A DNA stretch of 64,000 nt from Candidatus Poribacteria bacterium (GCA_003635265.1 PYIZ01000049.1:1-64000), one strand, 5' to 3'. Shown: positions 1-9,809, numbered from the stretch's first letter. The notes: generated by a model not told the origin, from the letters alone. Numbers and translations are program-made.

Positions 1-491
1 TTACCCGTCTCACGCTTGGGTGGGGTGTGGACTTTGTAAACCAATGAAAAGTAGTAACTGCCCCGTTGGAAGTACATTTCAACATAGACAGGCTTTACGT
101 CTGATTTGAGAATAATTGGCTGATTACCTGTGCCATTAGACAGTCGGATAACACCATCTTTGAAGGTAATACCATTTTGTATCCAACGCACCTTGTAGAA
201 ATGAGGAGTCCGCTTAGGAGGTTTCGCATCAGGGTTAGACTGGACAGCACGAAAGTAACTCTTGAGTGAGTCAAAATAGGATTGGATTATCGCTTGAATC
301 GTCTGGGAATGCAGATTGTACCCACGCAAACGCATATACTTTTGGACAGCACCTTGTGATAGCCAAAACCCTTTCTTGCGCTTGACTTTCCAGAGTAAAG
401 ACACAACTTTGCAATAGACACGGCCAGACTCATGAGCAAGCATATCCAATTCAGGGGTCTTGTCGCATTTGACTTTCTTGGTGGTATACAT
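1..491 (-). CDS. tnpB: TnpB-family RNA-guided nuclease/transposase, N-terminal part (runs off the window)
   Basis: Reading the minus strand from the ATG at 491 gives an open frame of 163 codons that continues past base 1. It starts MYTTKKVKCDKTPELDML and contains the long basic helical stretch followed by a beta-rich part (YVEMYFQRGSYYFSLVYKV) typical of the N-terminal half of IS200/IS605 OrfB (TnpB) proteins. The RuvC catalytic residues and the zinc finger would lie beyond the window edge, so activity cannot be judged. The upstream flank (510-705) carries the same two-hairpin arrangement as the two complete TnpB genes at 25.3-26.4 and 27.8-29.0 kb, which supports the call. It is not a close copy of either, because the N-terminal sequences differ. 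No tnpA (Y1 transposase) is visible. Confidence 0.75.
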   Translation of the reverse strand, partial: MYTTKKVKCDKTPELDMLAHESGRVYCKVVSLLWKVKRKKGFWLSQGAVQKYMRLRGYNLHSQTIQAIIQSYFDSLKSYFRAVQSNPDAKPPKRTPHFYKVRWIQNGITFKDGVIRLSNGTGNQPIILKSDVKPVYVEMYFQRGSYYFSLVYKVHTPPKRETG

Positions 492-529
492 TGGGATTGT
501 CCTTTCGGTCTTTCGTTTTTCTGTTCGAT

Positions 530-697
530 AGGGTGCGGGAAGCACCACCGGGCGGTGGTGTCGAACCTTCCCACCGAAAGACAATACAAGTATGCCATAT
601 TTCACTATTGGATTCAAGGCTAAAGCCTTGACAAAAACTATGCTAAAGTATGGGTGTATAGGCTTCGCCCCAACTGCTTCCAACCTAAAGCATGGGG
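530..697 (-). repeat. TnpB element left end: two hairpins
   Basis: The inner hairpin at 530-574 has CACCACC/GGTGGTG arms inside longer GC-rich arms. The outer hairpin at 680-697 is CCAACCTAAAGCATGGGG. Between them, on the minus strand, is a TATGGCATACTTGT block that recurs as TATGGTATACTTGT upstream of the tnpB at 26435. The GGCTTCGCCCCAACTGCTTCC stretch overlapping the outer hairpin is shared with 26590-26610. These are the imperfect palindromes expected at IS200/IS605 ends. Confidence 0.6.
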
Positions 698-705
698 AAT
701 TACCC

Positions 706-872
706 CTAAAGTGAGGTTTTGTTAAAAAGTCATAATTGATACAAATAAGATATTAAAGCCACAATTCGTGTATGTCCCGGTAAGCGATACCTCGTGATTT
801 TTAAGCACCTTCGCCGTTTAGCCCGGCTGCCAGAATTTTGCCTTTCACGTTTCGCATTTCGTGCTTCATGCC
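706..872. other. Non-coding gap with TTTCACG-type repeat
   Basis: No gene is seen. Bases 836-872 hold a degenerate run of TTTCACGTTTCGCATTTCG type abutting the stop of the next gene. Similar runs end other genes in this window (14107-14143, 16513-16527, 18808-18822). Confidence 0.4.
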
Positions 873-3800
873 TTAATCATTCTGTACCACAACAACTTTC
901 ATCCCCAGCGCTCCCTCACCCTCAACGGTAACGAAATAAAAATTACTGACAACCCGCCGACCATCATCATCATGTCCGTCCCACTCGAAAACATGTCCGC
1001 CGACTGACAAGGGTTCCGATTCCCTTAGTAACCGTCGCAAACGCCCGGCTTCATTATAGATTTTAATCGTTACGTCCTCAGGACGATTTAATCGAAATGA
1101 GATCCACGTTGATTCCCGACTGGGTGAGAATACTCTCGGTTGGCAGGTTAAATCGGAGATGATTGTGTTTTCATCCGTTTCTACAGCAAGTCTTGTTGTG
1201 ATGGCATACCGTCCAAGCATCGAAACCACCGTTGAAATTGTCCCGCGCTGCACATCAATTGTCCCACCAATAGGAAGCCATATTTTGCCATCCCAGCGAG
1301 CAATAGTCAAAATTTCTCTTATGTCAGAGCGCGAAAGTACCGTTGTATCTTCAATGGAAAATTGGATGGTGGCCGGTTTTAACCGGTGTAACCGCAGATC
1401 TTCAGGGGCAAATTCGTAAGCCCGAAATGAAATAGAGGAAACAGGAGGTACTGATTCTTGTACCGTCGGGTTGACTGTCACGATGGTTGTCCGTGGCAGA
1501 CTATTGGGCGGAAAGGCGACCTTGGCACGGTTGTCATGGCTTTCTACCATGCCGCCAGTTTCGCGATCTACACTCGGATTAAAGAATATACGCACCTGAT
1601 CAACCTCTCTATGTCCCGCTGTATCCTCCACAATCAACCGCAAGGTATATTGCCCCGATAAGCTCGGTGCGTCCCACAGTGCCAATACATTACGGTTGAC
1701 AGGATTTGAAAACGCTGGCGGTTTGGAGATAGGTAACCAAGTATCAGGAGATCCTCCGACCCCATACTCAATAATATATTCCTTGAAATTTGGGTCATCT
1801 GCGGTGCCGCGAATTTCAATTCTCTGTGGCACCTGTTCGTTCTCAGCGGGAGAAAGGATCTCAACCTCCGGACGGAGGCTATCAACTTCAACCGTGACCG
1901 ATGTCGTACCAAGATGTTCCCTATCGTAACTACCAGTCGGAGTATCCCGTGCTATTAACTCAATTGTATATAAACCAGCGGCGACCGTTCGCGTATCCCA
2001 ACGATAAAGTGTGTCGTCTTCGACGGGCACCGTTGAAATGAAAGGAGGCAGGGATTCACCTAAAGTAGAATCACCGGGAAAGATCCGGATCTGGTAGTCC
2101 AGAAAATCGTTTTCATCCTTCGCAGTGCCTTTGATTTCATAGACATCACCAATCACAGCGTTCTCTTTTGGTGCGGTGATACTCACAATCGGAGCGAGGG
2201 AATCAACCACAAACTCTGCACTTGCCCCCGTCAAATCCTGGTTACCTTCCCTATCCATCGCATAAACTGTAAAGCGATGTGTTCCCTCCGTGAGCCTTGA
2301 TAACACCACCTGCTCATCGCTGCCTGAATTGCCAGTGAAAATCAACGGATCGTCGTCGAGTTGGTAGAGGTAACGAAGCGCTCCAATTGGCGTACTAGCA
2401 TCACCGCCTTCAAACTTAAAGACAACGCTTGTAACCCCAACAATTTCACCATTTTTCGGTCCTTCAGTAATCCGTGTACGAGGCGGAACCTTCTCCGGAC
2501 TGAAGATGCTTAACCCACCACTCTCTTTACTGCCAAACCAGAGCAGCCCCTCTACTTCAGCGACAGCAGAAATGTTGTTGCTGTTGAGGCCATGACTTGC
2601 AGTCAGTATTCGTTCAAACCGGTCGTTTTGGAATAAACTGACACCATCTGCGGTTCCGATCCAGATCCGGTTGTCTGCATCGCGGTAAAGTGCCTGCACA
2701 CGGTTATCCACTAATCCCTCGGTGGTTGTCAGTGAAGCAGTGAAATTCAACGTTTGTTTGTCGAAAATCTGAATGCCGGTATCTGTTCCAACCCAGATCT
2801 CACCGTTAGGCACTTCTAAAATCGTGTGAATCGAGAATGGTTTAGGCAGGCTGTAGAAGGGGTCCAACTTTCGTCCATCGTAAACCCACAGATCGCTACC
2901 GCCTTCTTCGTTGCCAACCGTGCCGAAGTAGATTCGCCCCTGCGAGTCTGTGAACATAACAACGATTGTCCGACCAATCTCCAGAAATTGATTCCTTTCC
3001 CACTGTTGCCCATTATAGCGATCTAAACCGGGGAGGTCATCGGTCGGCAAGAAACCTGTGCCAGCCCAAACACCTCCAACTGAATCGACAATAATGGATT
3101 GAACACTATTGACGTTAATATCTGGAATCCGAAAAATTTCCCATGAGGATCCATCAAAAACACCAATACCAGCGTTTGTACCGACCCAGATTCGCCCCTG
3201 AGGATCTTCAGCTAACGTGCGAATCTCATTTCCCGGAGCCCCGTGGACTAGTTCAACCCTATTCTGCGTATAGAGATTCAATCCATTGCGCGTTCCGACC
3301 CAAAGCAGGCCCCGCTGGTCCTTCAGCATCGCCGTCACACTATTGTGACTCAACCCGTTATTTTCATTGAATAAGTTCCATGATCGATCTGAAAAATTGA
3401 CCCCATTATCGCCTGTCCCAATCCAAATCTCGCCGGTTTGTGTTTCAAACAGGGCTTGAATATTGTTGCTTGCCAAACCATTCGCTCTTGTTAGGTGACG
3501 CCAACGTCCTAAATCACGGAGTGCTGCCGGAGAGAACTGTGCCGGTGGGGAAAATTGGCTAATGCCGGCGGTGGTCCCAATCCAAATTGTCCCCTCCCTA
3601 TCGCTCATTATGGATTGCACATTGTTTCCAATCAAAAGTTCATCCTGCGCTGTCGCAACATGCCAAGTTGAACCGTCGTAAATCGCTACGCCAGCGGTTG
3701 TACCGACCCAGAGATTGCCAAGATGGTCCTCCAAAATTGCCTGCACATCACCATTCGGCAAGCCATCGTTCACGCTAAAAATTTCCCACGCTATGTTATC

Positions 3801-4556
3801 GAAACGACTAAGAAGATTTCCATTTTGGAGGCGATTACTCTGCGAAAGACCAAACCAGAGATGCCCAGCATCATCTTCATAGATTACCTGTACACCTTGA
3901 TTGAGTTGTCCAACTTCTGCACTATCCACAGTCTGCCAACCTACGCTATCAAACCAGTTGACCCCAAGCGGCGTTCCAATCCAGATTTCACCATTTTGGC
4001 GTTGGATCATTGTCACAACGCGCCCACCGATATCGATTAATCCCGTCCCCTGGGTATAATGCTGTAGCCAATCAACCTGTCCTCGTGAATTGTCCCATGC
4101 TCCTCGATAAACTCCCGCATCCGTCGCAACCCAAATGAAGCCCGCAATATCCTCAAAAACTTTGAAAACCTCAGCTCCTCGGGGACCTCCATTCGACCTA
4201 CCTGCTTCGTGCCAGAAGCCGTCGAAACGGCTCAACCCCCTGTCTGTCCCCAACCAGATTTGTCCGTACCGATCTTCAGTGATGGTTCTAACATTGTTGC
4301 TAATCAAATTATCGCCGAATCGTGTGAAATTTCGCCATTGGAAGTTTTGCTGGGCAAATGTCGCGTCAGGTGTCAGGAGGAAAAGAGTAAGGAAGAATAC
4401 AACAGGTGCAAGGTGAAACGGGAAGTGAAAACTATATCTGGAAAATAAGACGATGCGTAGATAAAGAAATCGGAAAAAATAGAGAAATGCACTCATTGCG
4501 TAGATGTCCAAACTAACAACGCTGATTGCGTTGTTGACATGTGTTTTCTTAGTCAA
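873..4556 (-). CDS. Secreted Reg_prop beta-propeller protein with Ig-like domains and FlgD-like C-terminus
   Basis: A 1227-residue exported protein. After a hydrophobic signal segment ending near ...TPDATFA, about a dozen propeller repeats of the 'N.V.....D..G.IWVGT..G...FDG' type (two-component-regulator propeller, Reg_prop) fill roughly residues 75-690. They are followed by Ig-like or bacterial cadherin-like modules (PKENAVIGDVYEIKGTA, PAENEQVPQRIEIRGTA). The C-terminal FlgD/T9SS-like beta domain has RPEDVTIKIYNEAGRLRRLL and GHVFEWDGHDDDGRRV. Unlike classical Reg_prop sensors it has no histidine kinase or output domain, so it is probably a surface or secreted protein. The frame opens with TTG at 4556, overlapping the pyrophosphatase stop by 4 nt. 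An ATG at 4496, just before the signal segment, is an equally plausible start. Confidence 0.8.
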   Translation of the reverse strand: MTKKTHVNNAISVVSLDIYAMSAFLYFFRFLYLRIVLFSRYSFHFPFHLAPVVFFLTLFLLTPDATFAQQNFQWRNFTRFGDNLISNNVRTITEDRYGQIWLGTDRGLSRFDGFWHEAGRSNGGPRGAEVFKVFEDIAGFIWVATDAGVYRGAWDNSRGQVDWLQHYTQGTGLIDIGGRVVTMIQRQNGEIWIGTPLGVNWFDSVGWQTVDSAEVGQLNQGVQVIYEDDAGHLWFGLSQSNRLQNGNLLSRFDNIAWEIFSVNDGLPNGDVQAILEDHLGNLWVGTTAGVAIYDGSTWHVATAQDELLIGNNVQSIMSDREGTIWIGTTAGISQFSPPAQFSPAALRDLGRWRHLTRANGLASNNIQALFETQTGEIWIGTGDNGVNFSDRSWNLFNENNGLSHNSVTAMLKDQRGLLWVGTRNGLNLYTQNRVELVHGAPGNEIRTLAEDPQGRIWVGTNAGIGVFDGSSWEIFRIPDINVNSVQSIIVDSVGGVWAGTGFLPTDDLPGLDRYNGQQWERNQFLEIGRTIVVMFTDSQGRIYFGTVGNEEGGSDLWVYDGRKLDPFYSLPKPFSIHTILEVPNGEIWVGTDTGIQIFDKQTLNFTASLTTTEGLVDNRVQALYRDADNRIWIGTADGVSLFQNDRFERILTASHGLNSNNISAVAEVEGLLWFGSKESGGLSIFSPEKVPPRTRITEGPKNGEIVGVTSVVFKFEGGDASTPIGALRYLYQLDDDPLIFTGNSGSDEQVVLSRLTEGTHRFTVYAMDREGNQDLTGASAEFVVDSLAPIVSITAPKENAVIGDVYEIKGTAKDENDFLDYQIRIFPGDSTLGESLPPFISTVPVEDDTLYRWDTRTVAAGLYTIELIARDTPTGSYDREHLGTTSVTVEVDSLRPEVEILSPAENEQVPQRIEIRGTADDPNFKEYIIEYGVGGSPDTWLPISKPPAFSNPVNRNVLALWDAPSLSGQYTLRLIVEDTAGHREVDQVRIFFNPSVDRETGGMVESHDNRAKVAFPPNSLPRTTIVTVNPTVQESVPPVSSISFRAYEFAPEDLRLHRLKPATIQFSIEDTTVLSRSDIREILTIARWDGKIWLPIGGTIDVQRGTISTVVSMLGRYAITTRLAVETDENTIISDLTCQPRVFSPSRESTWISFRLNRPEDVTIKIYNEAGRLRRLLRESEPLSVGGHVFEWDGHDDDGRRVVSNFYFVTVEGEGALGMKVVVVQND

Positions 4557-4942
4557 CAGTAGCTTGAAGTACGTGTCCGAAGAATTTTACAATCGAACCA
4601 CTGTTCTTGAAAGTTGACAGCTTGGGCAATTTCGCTGTCCGTTAAATCTATCCGGGTTTCAGGAACAACAACTAGTTTGTCATCGTCGTCGTTCAACCGA
4701 TGGATAATGGCAATACATTTTCCCTCTGCTGTGTGTAGAGGGCGGCTGACCCCCAGATAATATGCATCTAATTCTTCCCCGTCAGCGGATTGTGTTCCGG
4801 GAACATAGCCGTAATTAACCTCATAGACAAAACCGTGTCTAGGGTGCTTGCTGCCGAGAAGTCTGTCCATGATAATTGAGACCTCCTTACCGAGATATTG
4901 CTCCGCGAGTAATAGAGAACGAGACGTATCCTTCATTGACAT
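4553..4942 (-). CDS. Small inorganic pyrophosphatase-like protein
   Basis: This 129-residue protein resembles the short family-I inorganic pyrophosphatases (PPi hydrolysis, cytoplasmic). The segments GKEVSIIMDRLLGSKHPRHG, VYEVNYGYVPGT and DGEELDAYYLGV match the family's substrate loop and acidic metal-binding signature. The signature reads D-G-E-E-L-D instead of the classical D-x-D-P-x-D, as in the compact subfamily. It is much shorter than the roughly 175-residue canonical enzyme. Its stop overlaps the start of the Reg_prop gene, so the two are probably co-transcribed. A functional link is not obvious. Confidence 0.75.
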   Translation of the reverse strand: MSMKDTSRSLLLAEQYLGKEVSIIMDRLLGSKHPRHGFVYEVNYGYVPGTQSADGEELDAYYLGVSRPLHTAEGKCIAIIHRLNDDDDKLVVVPETRIDLTDSEIAQAVNFQEQWFDCKILRTRTSSYC

Positions 4943-4947
4943 GTAGG

Positions 4948-4980
4948 GTTACGGCACACGGCGTGTGCCTACTACTTTTT
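4948..4980. repeat. Interspersed palindrome, GGTTACGGCAYACGG family
   Basis: A perfect 7-bp inverted repeat GGCACAC-GGC-GTGTGCC (4953-4969) is followed by TACTACTTTTT. The same unit, GGTTACGGCATACGGGGTATGCC then TACTACC and a T-run, lies at 56890-56924. A truncated copy (GGTAGTAGGCATA, other strand) is at 25016-25028. The T-run is on the plus strand while both neighbouring genes read minus, so it is not their terminator. It looks like a dispersed repeat. Confidence 0.6.
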
Positions 4981-4989
4981 ATGTGTCTC

Positions 4990-7311
4990 CTATTTGCTGA
5001 TAATCATCTTCCGGGTTGCATGGAAGGACGTTGCCGAAAGTGTGTAGAAATAGATCCCACTGGCGACCCGTTCACCATATACATTCTTCCCATCCCAGTA
5101 CGCTGCGTTTGCTCGATCCAGATAACGTCCGGGGGTCAGGTATCCCAAGTCAAGTTGACGAATTAGCGTCCCCTCAACATCATAAATCCCAATCGTGACC
5201 TGACCAGCTGAAGTAAGGTGGAAGGGTATCCACGTCTCTGGGTTGAACGGGTTAGGATAGTTTTGCAGCAACCGATCATGCGCCGGAACTGACGAAAAGA
5301 GAAGATACTCTAAGAGCTGCTTAGTTCGAACAACTCCCGGGGAATCTTCAGGCATTAATAAGAGCTCGCGGTAAACAGATTCAAGCTGCTTACGTATCTT
5401 GGGTGAGATTAAGTGTAGGGATTCACTAGTGGATTGCGGGGCAGCACCGGTTTCATCGGTCTGATAAGATTCACCAAAATGTAAACTTACCAACATAAAA
5501 TCCTTGAGATCAATAATGCCGTCACCGTTGACGTCTGGATAAATATCCAAACCTGTTGGAATAGGCTGCCCTAGGTATCGCACGACAGTACTGAGATCAA
5601 AAATGTTCACCACCCCATCGACGTTGACATCCCAAGGTCGGACCAGTTCTTCCACAATCACTTTTAACTCGTGAACCTCACAACCAATCTGCTCTTCATT
5701 TGAGTCAACAAGAATAAGATTTTGTAATTGAATTTTGCTCGACCCAACGGCTTTTGCTCGAAATGAGGCACCTAACATGACACCGCTGCCAGTTACTCCG
5801 CTAGCCCCAATTTTGGCAGCGCTGACATCTTTATATATCCCATTTATCTGATCTGGTGGCTCTGTTGGTTGGTGTCCTAGCCCGGATTCTCCAAAAATAT
5901 TGCGGAACTTGGTGACAGTCACAAACGTAAGGACATCAGGATTGGTCCATTGCAAATCAAATTCAAATCCTCTTAAATCGATGACGGATTCGACGAAAAT
6001 GTCGACTGCAAACTCCTCACCTAAATTGATCCGTCGAGCCGATGGTATTATTCTCACCGAGCAGCTCGGCGCTCGGAAATCCCGGGCCTCAGACCAATTA
6101 CTGACTCGACCAAAGCTGCCTGTACGAACCCGCCACCAATAGTGGGAGATATTGTTCTGAGCCTCTAAAGATAACTCATTTACAGTAACAGTTACAAGCT
6201 GTGTATTTGCTGTGATAAAGTTTGAATCCCTAGAGATTTGGACATCGTAGTAGACTGCATCTTCAACGGCTCCCCATTTCAAGTTGATTTGCGAAGGTCT
6301 GACAGAAGCGCCTCCTTGTGGTTCAACGAGCACGGGTCGTAGATGACTTGAATTCCAGATAGTGATTGTTCCCTCGGCTGCCCCTGCAACTGCAAGTTGG
6401 GGGCGAGTTGGACTGAACGACAAATCGTGTATGATTTGTGTATCGAAAGATTGGAGTTCAGAGCGGGCAGAAACATCCCACAGTTTGAGGGTATTATCCA
6501 GCGGTGAATTTAGCAGACCAATAGCGAGGAGGCGTCCGTTAGGATTAAAACGAACTGACATAACTTGGCGGTCATAGGTTGCAAACGGTTCTGTCTCGTC
6601 GATAACGCCACCGGGTGCTGCCAGATTGATGTTCCAGAGTCGGACAGTTCCATCTCTAGCCCCCGACGCAATGAGATTGCCATCCGGATGGAACGCAACA
6701 GAAAGCACCCCTTGTGTATGTCCATCCAAGCTATGAAGTTGCGAACCATCAGAGGCATTCCAAAGACGCACGGTGCCATCCTCTGATCCGGATGCGATGA
6801 TGCTGCCATCTGGGCTAAATGCAACGGACCAAACAACGTCTGTATGCCCTTCAAGAGTCAATAGAGATTCACCGGTGCCCGCTGCCCACAGTTTGAGCGT
6901 CCGATCGCGCGAGCCAGAAACGATCCGGCTTCCGTCGGCATTAAAATCTACAGACGTGACCTGTCCAGCATGTCCCTCGAACGCACGAATTTCTTGTTGC
7001 GCCTGTATATTCCATAATCGTACTGTTCCATCAAGGGAAGCGGACACCAAATTACCGTCGGAGCGGAAAGCGAGGTCTTCGACCTTTCCTGTATGCCCAA
7101 TCAAGGTATACATCGGTTCATCGACACCAATTTCCCAGATGAGAATTTCATTCGCACCACCAGAAGCAAGCCACTTGCCATCAAGGCTAAATGCAAGTGT
7201 AAGTGCACGTCCGGTGTGCCCAAACAGAAATTGGTGAGGAAACTCGGCATAACCATTTGCACAGAAAAGGACAGCGAAAAGGATTAAAAACGATGAAATT
7301 AAGCGTTTCAT
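4990..7311 (-). CDS. Secreted WD40 - cohesin-like - dockerin protein with C-terminal sorting-like module
   Basis: The ATG at 7311 (MKRLISS) is chosen over the frame start at 7332 because AGGGG lies 9 nt upstream and a signal peptide follows directly. This gives 773 residues. In order: signal peptide; about seven WD40 repeats (GHTGKVEDLAF..., GHAGQVTSVDF..., ...LWN) to about residue 330; an Fn3/Ig-like segment; a cohesin-like domain (RRINLGEEFAVDIFVES); a dockerin type I pair with two calcium loops (DVNVDGVVNIFDL and DVNGDGIIDLKDF); and a C-terminal beta module beginning LLQNYPNPFNPETWIPFHL. The last resembles T9SS/FlgD-like C-terminal domains. It is probably secreted or surface-displayed. Carrying cohesin and dockerin in one chain suggests self-association, which is inference. 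Confidence 0.85.
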   Translation of the reverse strand: MKRLISSFLILFAVLFCANGYAEFPHQFLFGHTGRALTLAFSLDGKWLASGGANEILIWEIGVDEPMYTLIGHTGKVEDLAFRSDGNLVSASLDGTVRLWNIQAQQEIRAFEGHAGQVTSVDFNADGSRIVSGSRDRTLKLWAAGTGESLLTLEGHTDVVWSVAFSPDGSIIASGSEDGTVRLWNASDGSQLHSLDGHTQGVLSVAFHPDGNLIASGARDGTVRLWNINLAAPGGVIDETEPFATYDRQVMSVRFNPNGRLLAIGLLNSPLDNTLKLWDVSARSELQSFDTQIIHDLSFSPTRPQLAVAGAAEGTITIWNSSHLRPVLVEPQGGASVRPSQINLKWGAVEDAVYYDVQISRDSNFITANTQLVTVTVNELSLEAQNNISHYWWRVRTGSFGRVSNWSEARDFRAPSCSVRIIPSARRINLGEEFAVDIFVESVIDLRGFEFDLQWTNPDVLTFVTVTKFRNIFGESGLGHQPTEPPDQINGIYKDVSAAKIGASGVTGSGVMLGASFRAKAVGSSKIQLQNLILVDSNEEQIGCEVHELKVIVEELVRPWDVNVDGVVNIFDLSTVVRYLGQPIPTGLDIYPDVNGDGIIDLKDFMLVSLHFGESYQTDETGAAPQSTSESLHLISPKIRKQLESVYRELLLMPEDSPGVVRTKQLLEYLLFSSVPAHDRLLQNYPNPFNPETWIPFHLTSAGQVTIGIYDVEGTLIRQLDLGYLTPGRYLDRANAAYWDGKNVYGERVASGIYFYTLSATSFHATRKMIISK

Positions 7312-7484
7312 GGTATCCCCTAGAAACATCAAACGTAAAAATACGGTTTTTCAATGCAAGCACAATCTATGCCAACATAAACTGTCAACCGCAAAAATAC
7401 ACTGAGGATGTATCAGGAATTTGTAAATCTGAAAGGAGGTTTCTCGGTTTGAGCGTGAGCGTCTAACAAGCACCAAATGCCACG

Positions 7485-9761
7485 TTAGGGATTCCACCAA
7501 TAAGTCATCTTTCCGACAAATGTGGTTCCCTCCAATTTGGTGCTTGTGCCGCTGCTATCATAGACTTGGTTGAAAACGAGGTAGAAATCACTGCCGGGGC
7601 GGTAGATGTAGTTGAGCAGAAAGTTGGTGGAAATCACTCCGCTATCGCTATTCCATTGGGCAAACAGTTTAGTGAAGAATCTCGTGGACAAGGAACAACT
7701 CACACGCGTACCAAAAATGCTAGCATTGAATGAACCCGTCGGAAGGGTGACTCGATTAAATTGGAAACGCGGTTCAAAACTGAAGTGCCCATTTGGTTTG
7801 AAGTCGGGTCCGATATCAAAACCGACCCTTTCCCCGTCGAAGAACCCGCCAAAATTTGTTCCTAACCGGAGGGACACCTTCTTTGAGTCGTCGGTGTTAA
7901 TCGAAACCCGGAAGGAATTGAAGTGGTATTCGTCAACCGGAATTGTTATATCATCTCGAATTTCAAAATCCTCGTCGAGGCGTTCAAAGGTTCGCTGCGC
8001 CTGAAAGCCAAACCAGCCTCCGCCCTCTAGTTCAAACCAGTTCATGTATGTAAACTCTCGGGTTGCTAGCTCATTATCTCGATTGAGGATGAAGTCAAAT
8101 TCTGGTCCCGCCCAAATTTGACGAATCCCGAATTTAGCAAGCATAGGTGTAAATCGCATTTCACCACGGAAGCGGCGGACATCCTGCCGACGGACAAATC
8201 CGACTTCGGGCTCAAAGTTCTCGCCGATATCTATGTATGAACCCTCCACGCGTAAATTCTCATTCCGCCAATCACCCCCAAAGTACAAAGCATCCCTTTG
8301 GTCTGACACATCATCTTCAAAAGTACGAGCCCAGAGTCCACGGAAGTTGATATTATCGGCAGGGCGATACGCAACGTCAAATCCACCTGCGCGGTTGTAT
8401 GTGTCAGCGTCCTGTTTATTCACCACAATCAGCCCGACAGTAGAACCACTGAACAGATCTCGTCTCATGCGCAATACCGAGTAGTTTGTACGCGGCTCAT
8501 CAACGATTTCATCAGGGTCAGTAACAGACGCATCAGTGTGAAATTTGTCCGTAAACACATTTAACAGACCGATGCCGTAAGGGCCCACTTTGCCGGTAAT
8601 CTTACCGCCTGTAATAATTGGAACAGCATGTCCTTCCGCAAGACCAATGCGACGACTGTAAAAGAGGAGCAATGGAGGCGGTCGCCGAAAACTAGTGCGG
8701 GGGATACCGAAATCAAACAGCCCGGCACCTTCCAAGAAGAAAGGACGCTTCTCCGGGAAAAACAGACTGAAACGGGTTAAGTTGACCTGTTCCTCATCGG
8801 CTTCGACCTGTGCAAAATCGGTGTTAAAGGTAAGATCAGCAGTCAGATTTGAAGTAATTCCATACTTGGCATCAAGACCAAGCTCAAACTCTCCGTTCGT
8901 ATCCTCCTCCGCCTCAATTCGACTCACCCCCGGTAAAACGTAGGGCAATAACTCCAGATTCCGGGAGGGCGCAATTCCTTTCAAACCCACCAAACGACCG
9001 ATGTTGGCAGTGCGATATCTTGCTCGCCATCCATGCGCTCTAGAAACCGGTGTCCATAGCCCCTCCTCCTGATTTCGCATGAGGCTCCGTCCCATATTCA
9101 TCCCCCATGTCATTACATCGCTCCGATTGAAACGAAGTTGACTGAACGGAATACCAATCTCCGCTGTCCAGTACTTCTCATTGGCTTTTGTGCGACAGTC
9201 CCAAACTGCATCCCAGTTTTCGTTCCGACTGTCTCCGCTGTCCATTATAGCGACATCTTCCATTGCCCCCAACGGATTGACGCGGAAGAAAAACCCGCTC
9301 CGTTGATCGTCATAGGTATCTAAAAGCACAAAGACATTGTCGTTGTCCCACAGATTACCATCGCGGCGCATTTCGTTGGCTGCTGCCTTAGAAATATCCG
9401 AGTCGAAACAGGTAAAACCGAAGTAGATGTTTTTGTCATCATAAAGAATGCGGACCTCCGTTGCTTCCGTCATCGGCTTGCCCTCGTCCGGTTCCATCTG
9501 GACAAATTGAGCAATGCGCTTGGCGTTCTGCCAATCAGGTTCAGTAAGATCGCCGTCAATCTCAATGGCTTGAAAGGTCCGATATGCCTCTGCTTTGTAC
9601 TCTATGGCGTCCGGGTTTGCATTCACAATCAGCGGAAATGATAAACAAAAAACAGCCAAACAGATCGCTTTGAAGCCCGATCGCATCGGGGGTAACAATC
9701 CTCGATTTTGAGCGATTCCACAGCGTGGAGGTTGAGGCCAAAGACTAAAATAAGTGGTCAT
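7485..9761 (-). CDS. CBM9-like/DUF5916 outer-membrane protein, paralog 1
   Basis: A signal peptide is followed by a CBM9-like beta-sandwich (EAYRTFQAIEIDGDLTEPDWQNA; LYDDKNIYFGFTCFDSD) over about the first 230 residues. A long DUF5916 beta-barrel region follows, with the conserved block FSLFFPEKRPFFLEGAGLFDFG and a C-terminal strand ending in aromatic residues (MTYWWNP). The family is predicted outer-membrane; the substrate is unknown. The ATG at 9761 has a GGGAG site upstream, giving 758 residues; the frame opens at 9800. It lies downstream of the ABC exporter and DUF1854 genes on the same strand, so it may be co-transcribed with them. Three paralogs are at 14144-21046. Confidence 0.8.
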   Translation of the reverse strand: MTTYFSLWPQPPRCGIAQNRGLLPPMRSGFKAICLAVFCLSFPLIVNANPDAIEYKAEAYRTFQAIEIDGDLTEPDWQNAKRIAQFVQMEPDEGKPMTEATEVRILYDDKNIYFGFTCFDSDISKAAANEMRRDGNLWDNDNVFVLLDTYDDQRSGFFFRVNPLGAMEDVAIMDSGDSRNENWDAVWDCRTKANEKYWTAEIGIPFSQLRFNRSDVMTWGMNMGRSLMRNQEEGLWTPVSRAHGWRARYRTANIGRLVGLKGIAPSRNLELLPYVLPGVSRIEAEEDTNGEFELGLDAKYGITSNLTADLTFNTDFAQVEADEEQVNLTRFSLFFPEKRPFFLEGAGLFDFGIPRTSFRRPPPLLLFYSRRIGLAEGHAVPIITGGKITGKVGPYGIGLLNVFTDKFHTDASVTDPDEIVDEPRTNYSVLRMRRDLFSGSTVGLIVVNKQDADTYNRAGGFDVAYRPADNINFRGLWARTFEDDVSDQRDALYFGGDWRNENLRVEGSYIDIGENFEPEVGFVRRQDVRRFRGEMRFTPMLAKFGIRQIWAGPEFDFILNRDNELATREFTYMNWFELEGGGWFGFQAQRTFERLDEDFEIRDDITIPVDEYHFNSFRVSINTDDSKKVSLRLGTNFGGFFDGERVGFDIGPDFKPNGHFSFEPRFQFNRVTLPTGSFNASIFGTRVSCSLSTRFFTKLFAQWNSDSGVISTNFLLNYIYRPGSDFYLVFNQVYDSSGTSTKLEGTTFVGKMTYWWNP

Positions 9762-9809
9762 CACTTGTCTCCCGTTTTGATTGTCCAAGTTAGCAATCAT
9801 CTGACCAAT

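Larger units (their letters stand above)
1..705 (-). mobile_element. IS200/IS605-type (TnpB-only) element, partial
   Basis: This is the left end plus the 5' part of tnpB of an insertion sequence that continues outside the window. The outer limit near 705 is an estimate, taken from the CCTAAAG-loop hairpin at 680-697 that also lies upstream of the other two tnpB genes. Confidence 0.55.

Noticed and set aside
287-598. 103-codon minus-strand frame near the window start
   Set aside because: It lies in a different frame across the TnpB coding sequence (1-491) and its hairpin leader, and the translation shows no domain.
4948-4980. Rho-independent terminator
   Set aside because: The T-run is on the plus strand, while the genes on both sides read from the minus strand. 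The same unit recurs elsewhere as a dispersed repeat.
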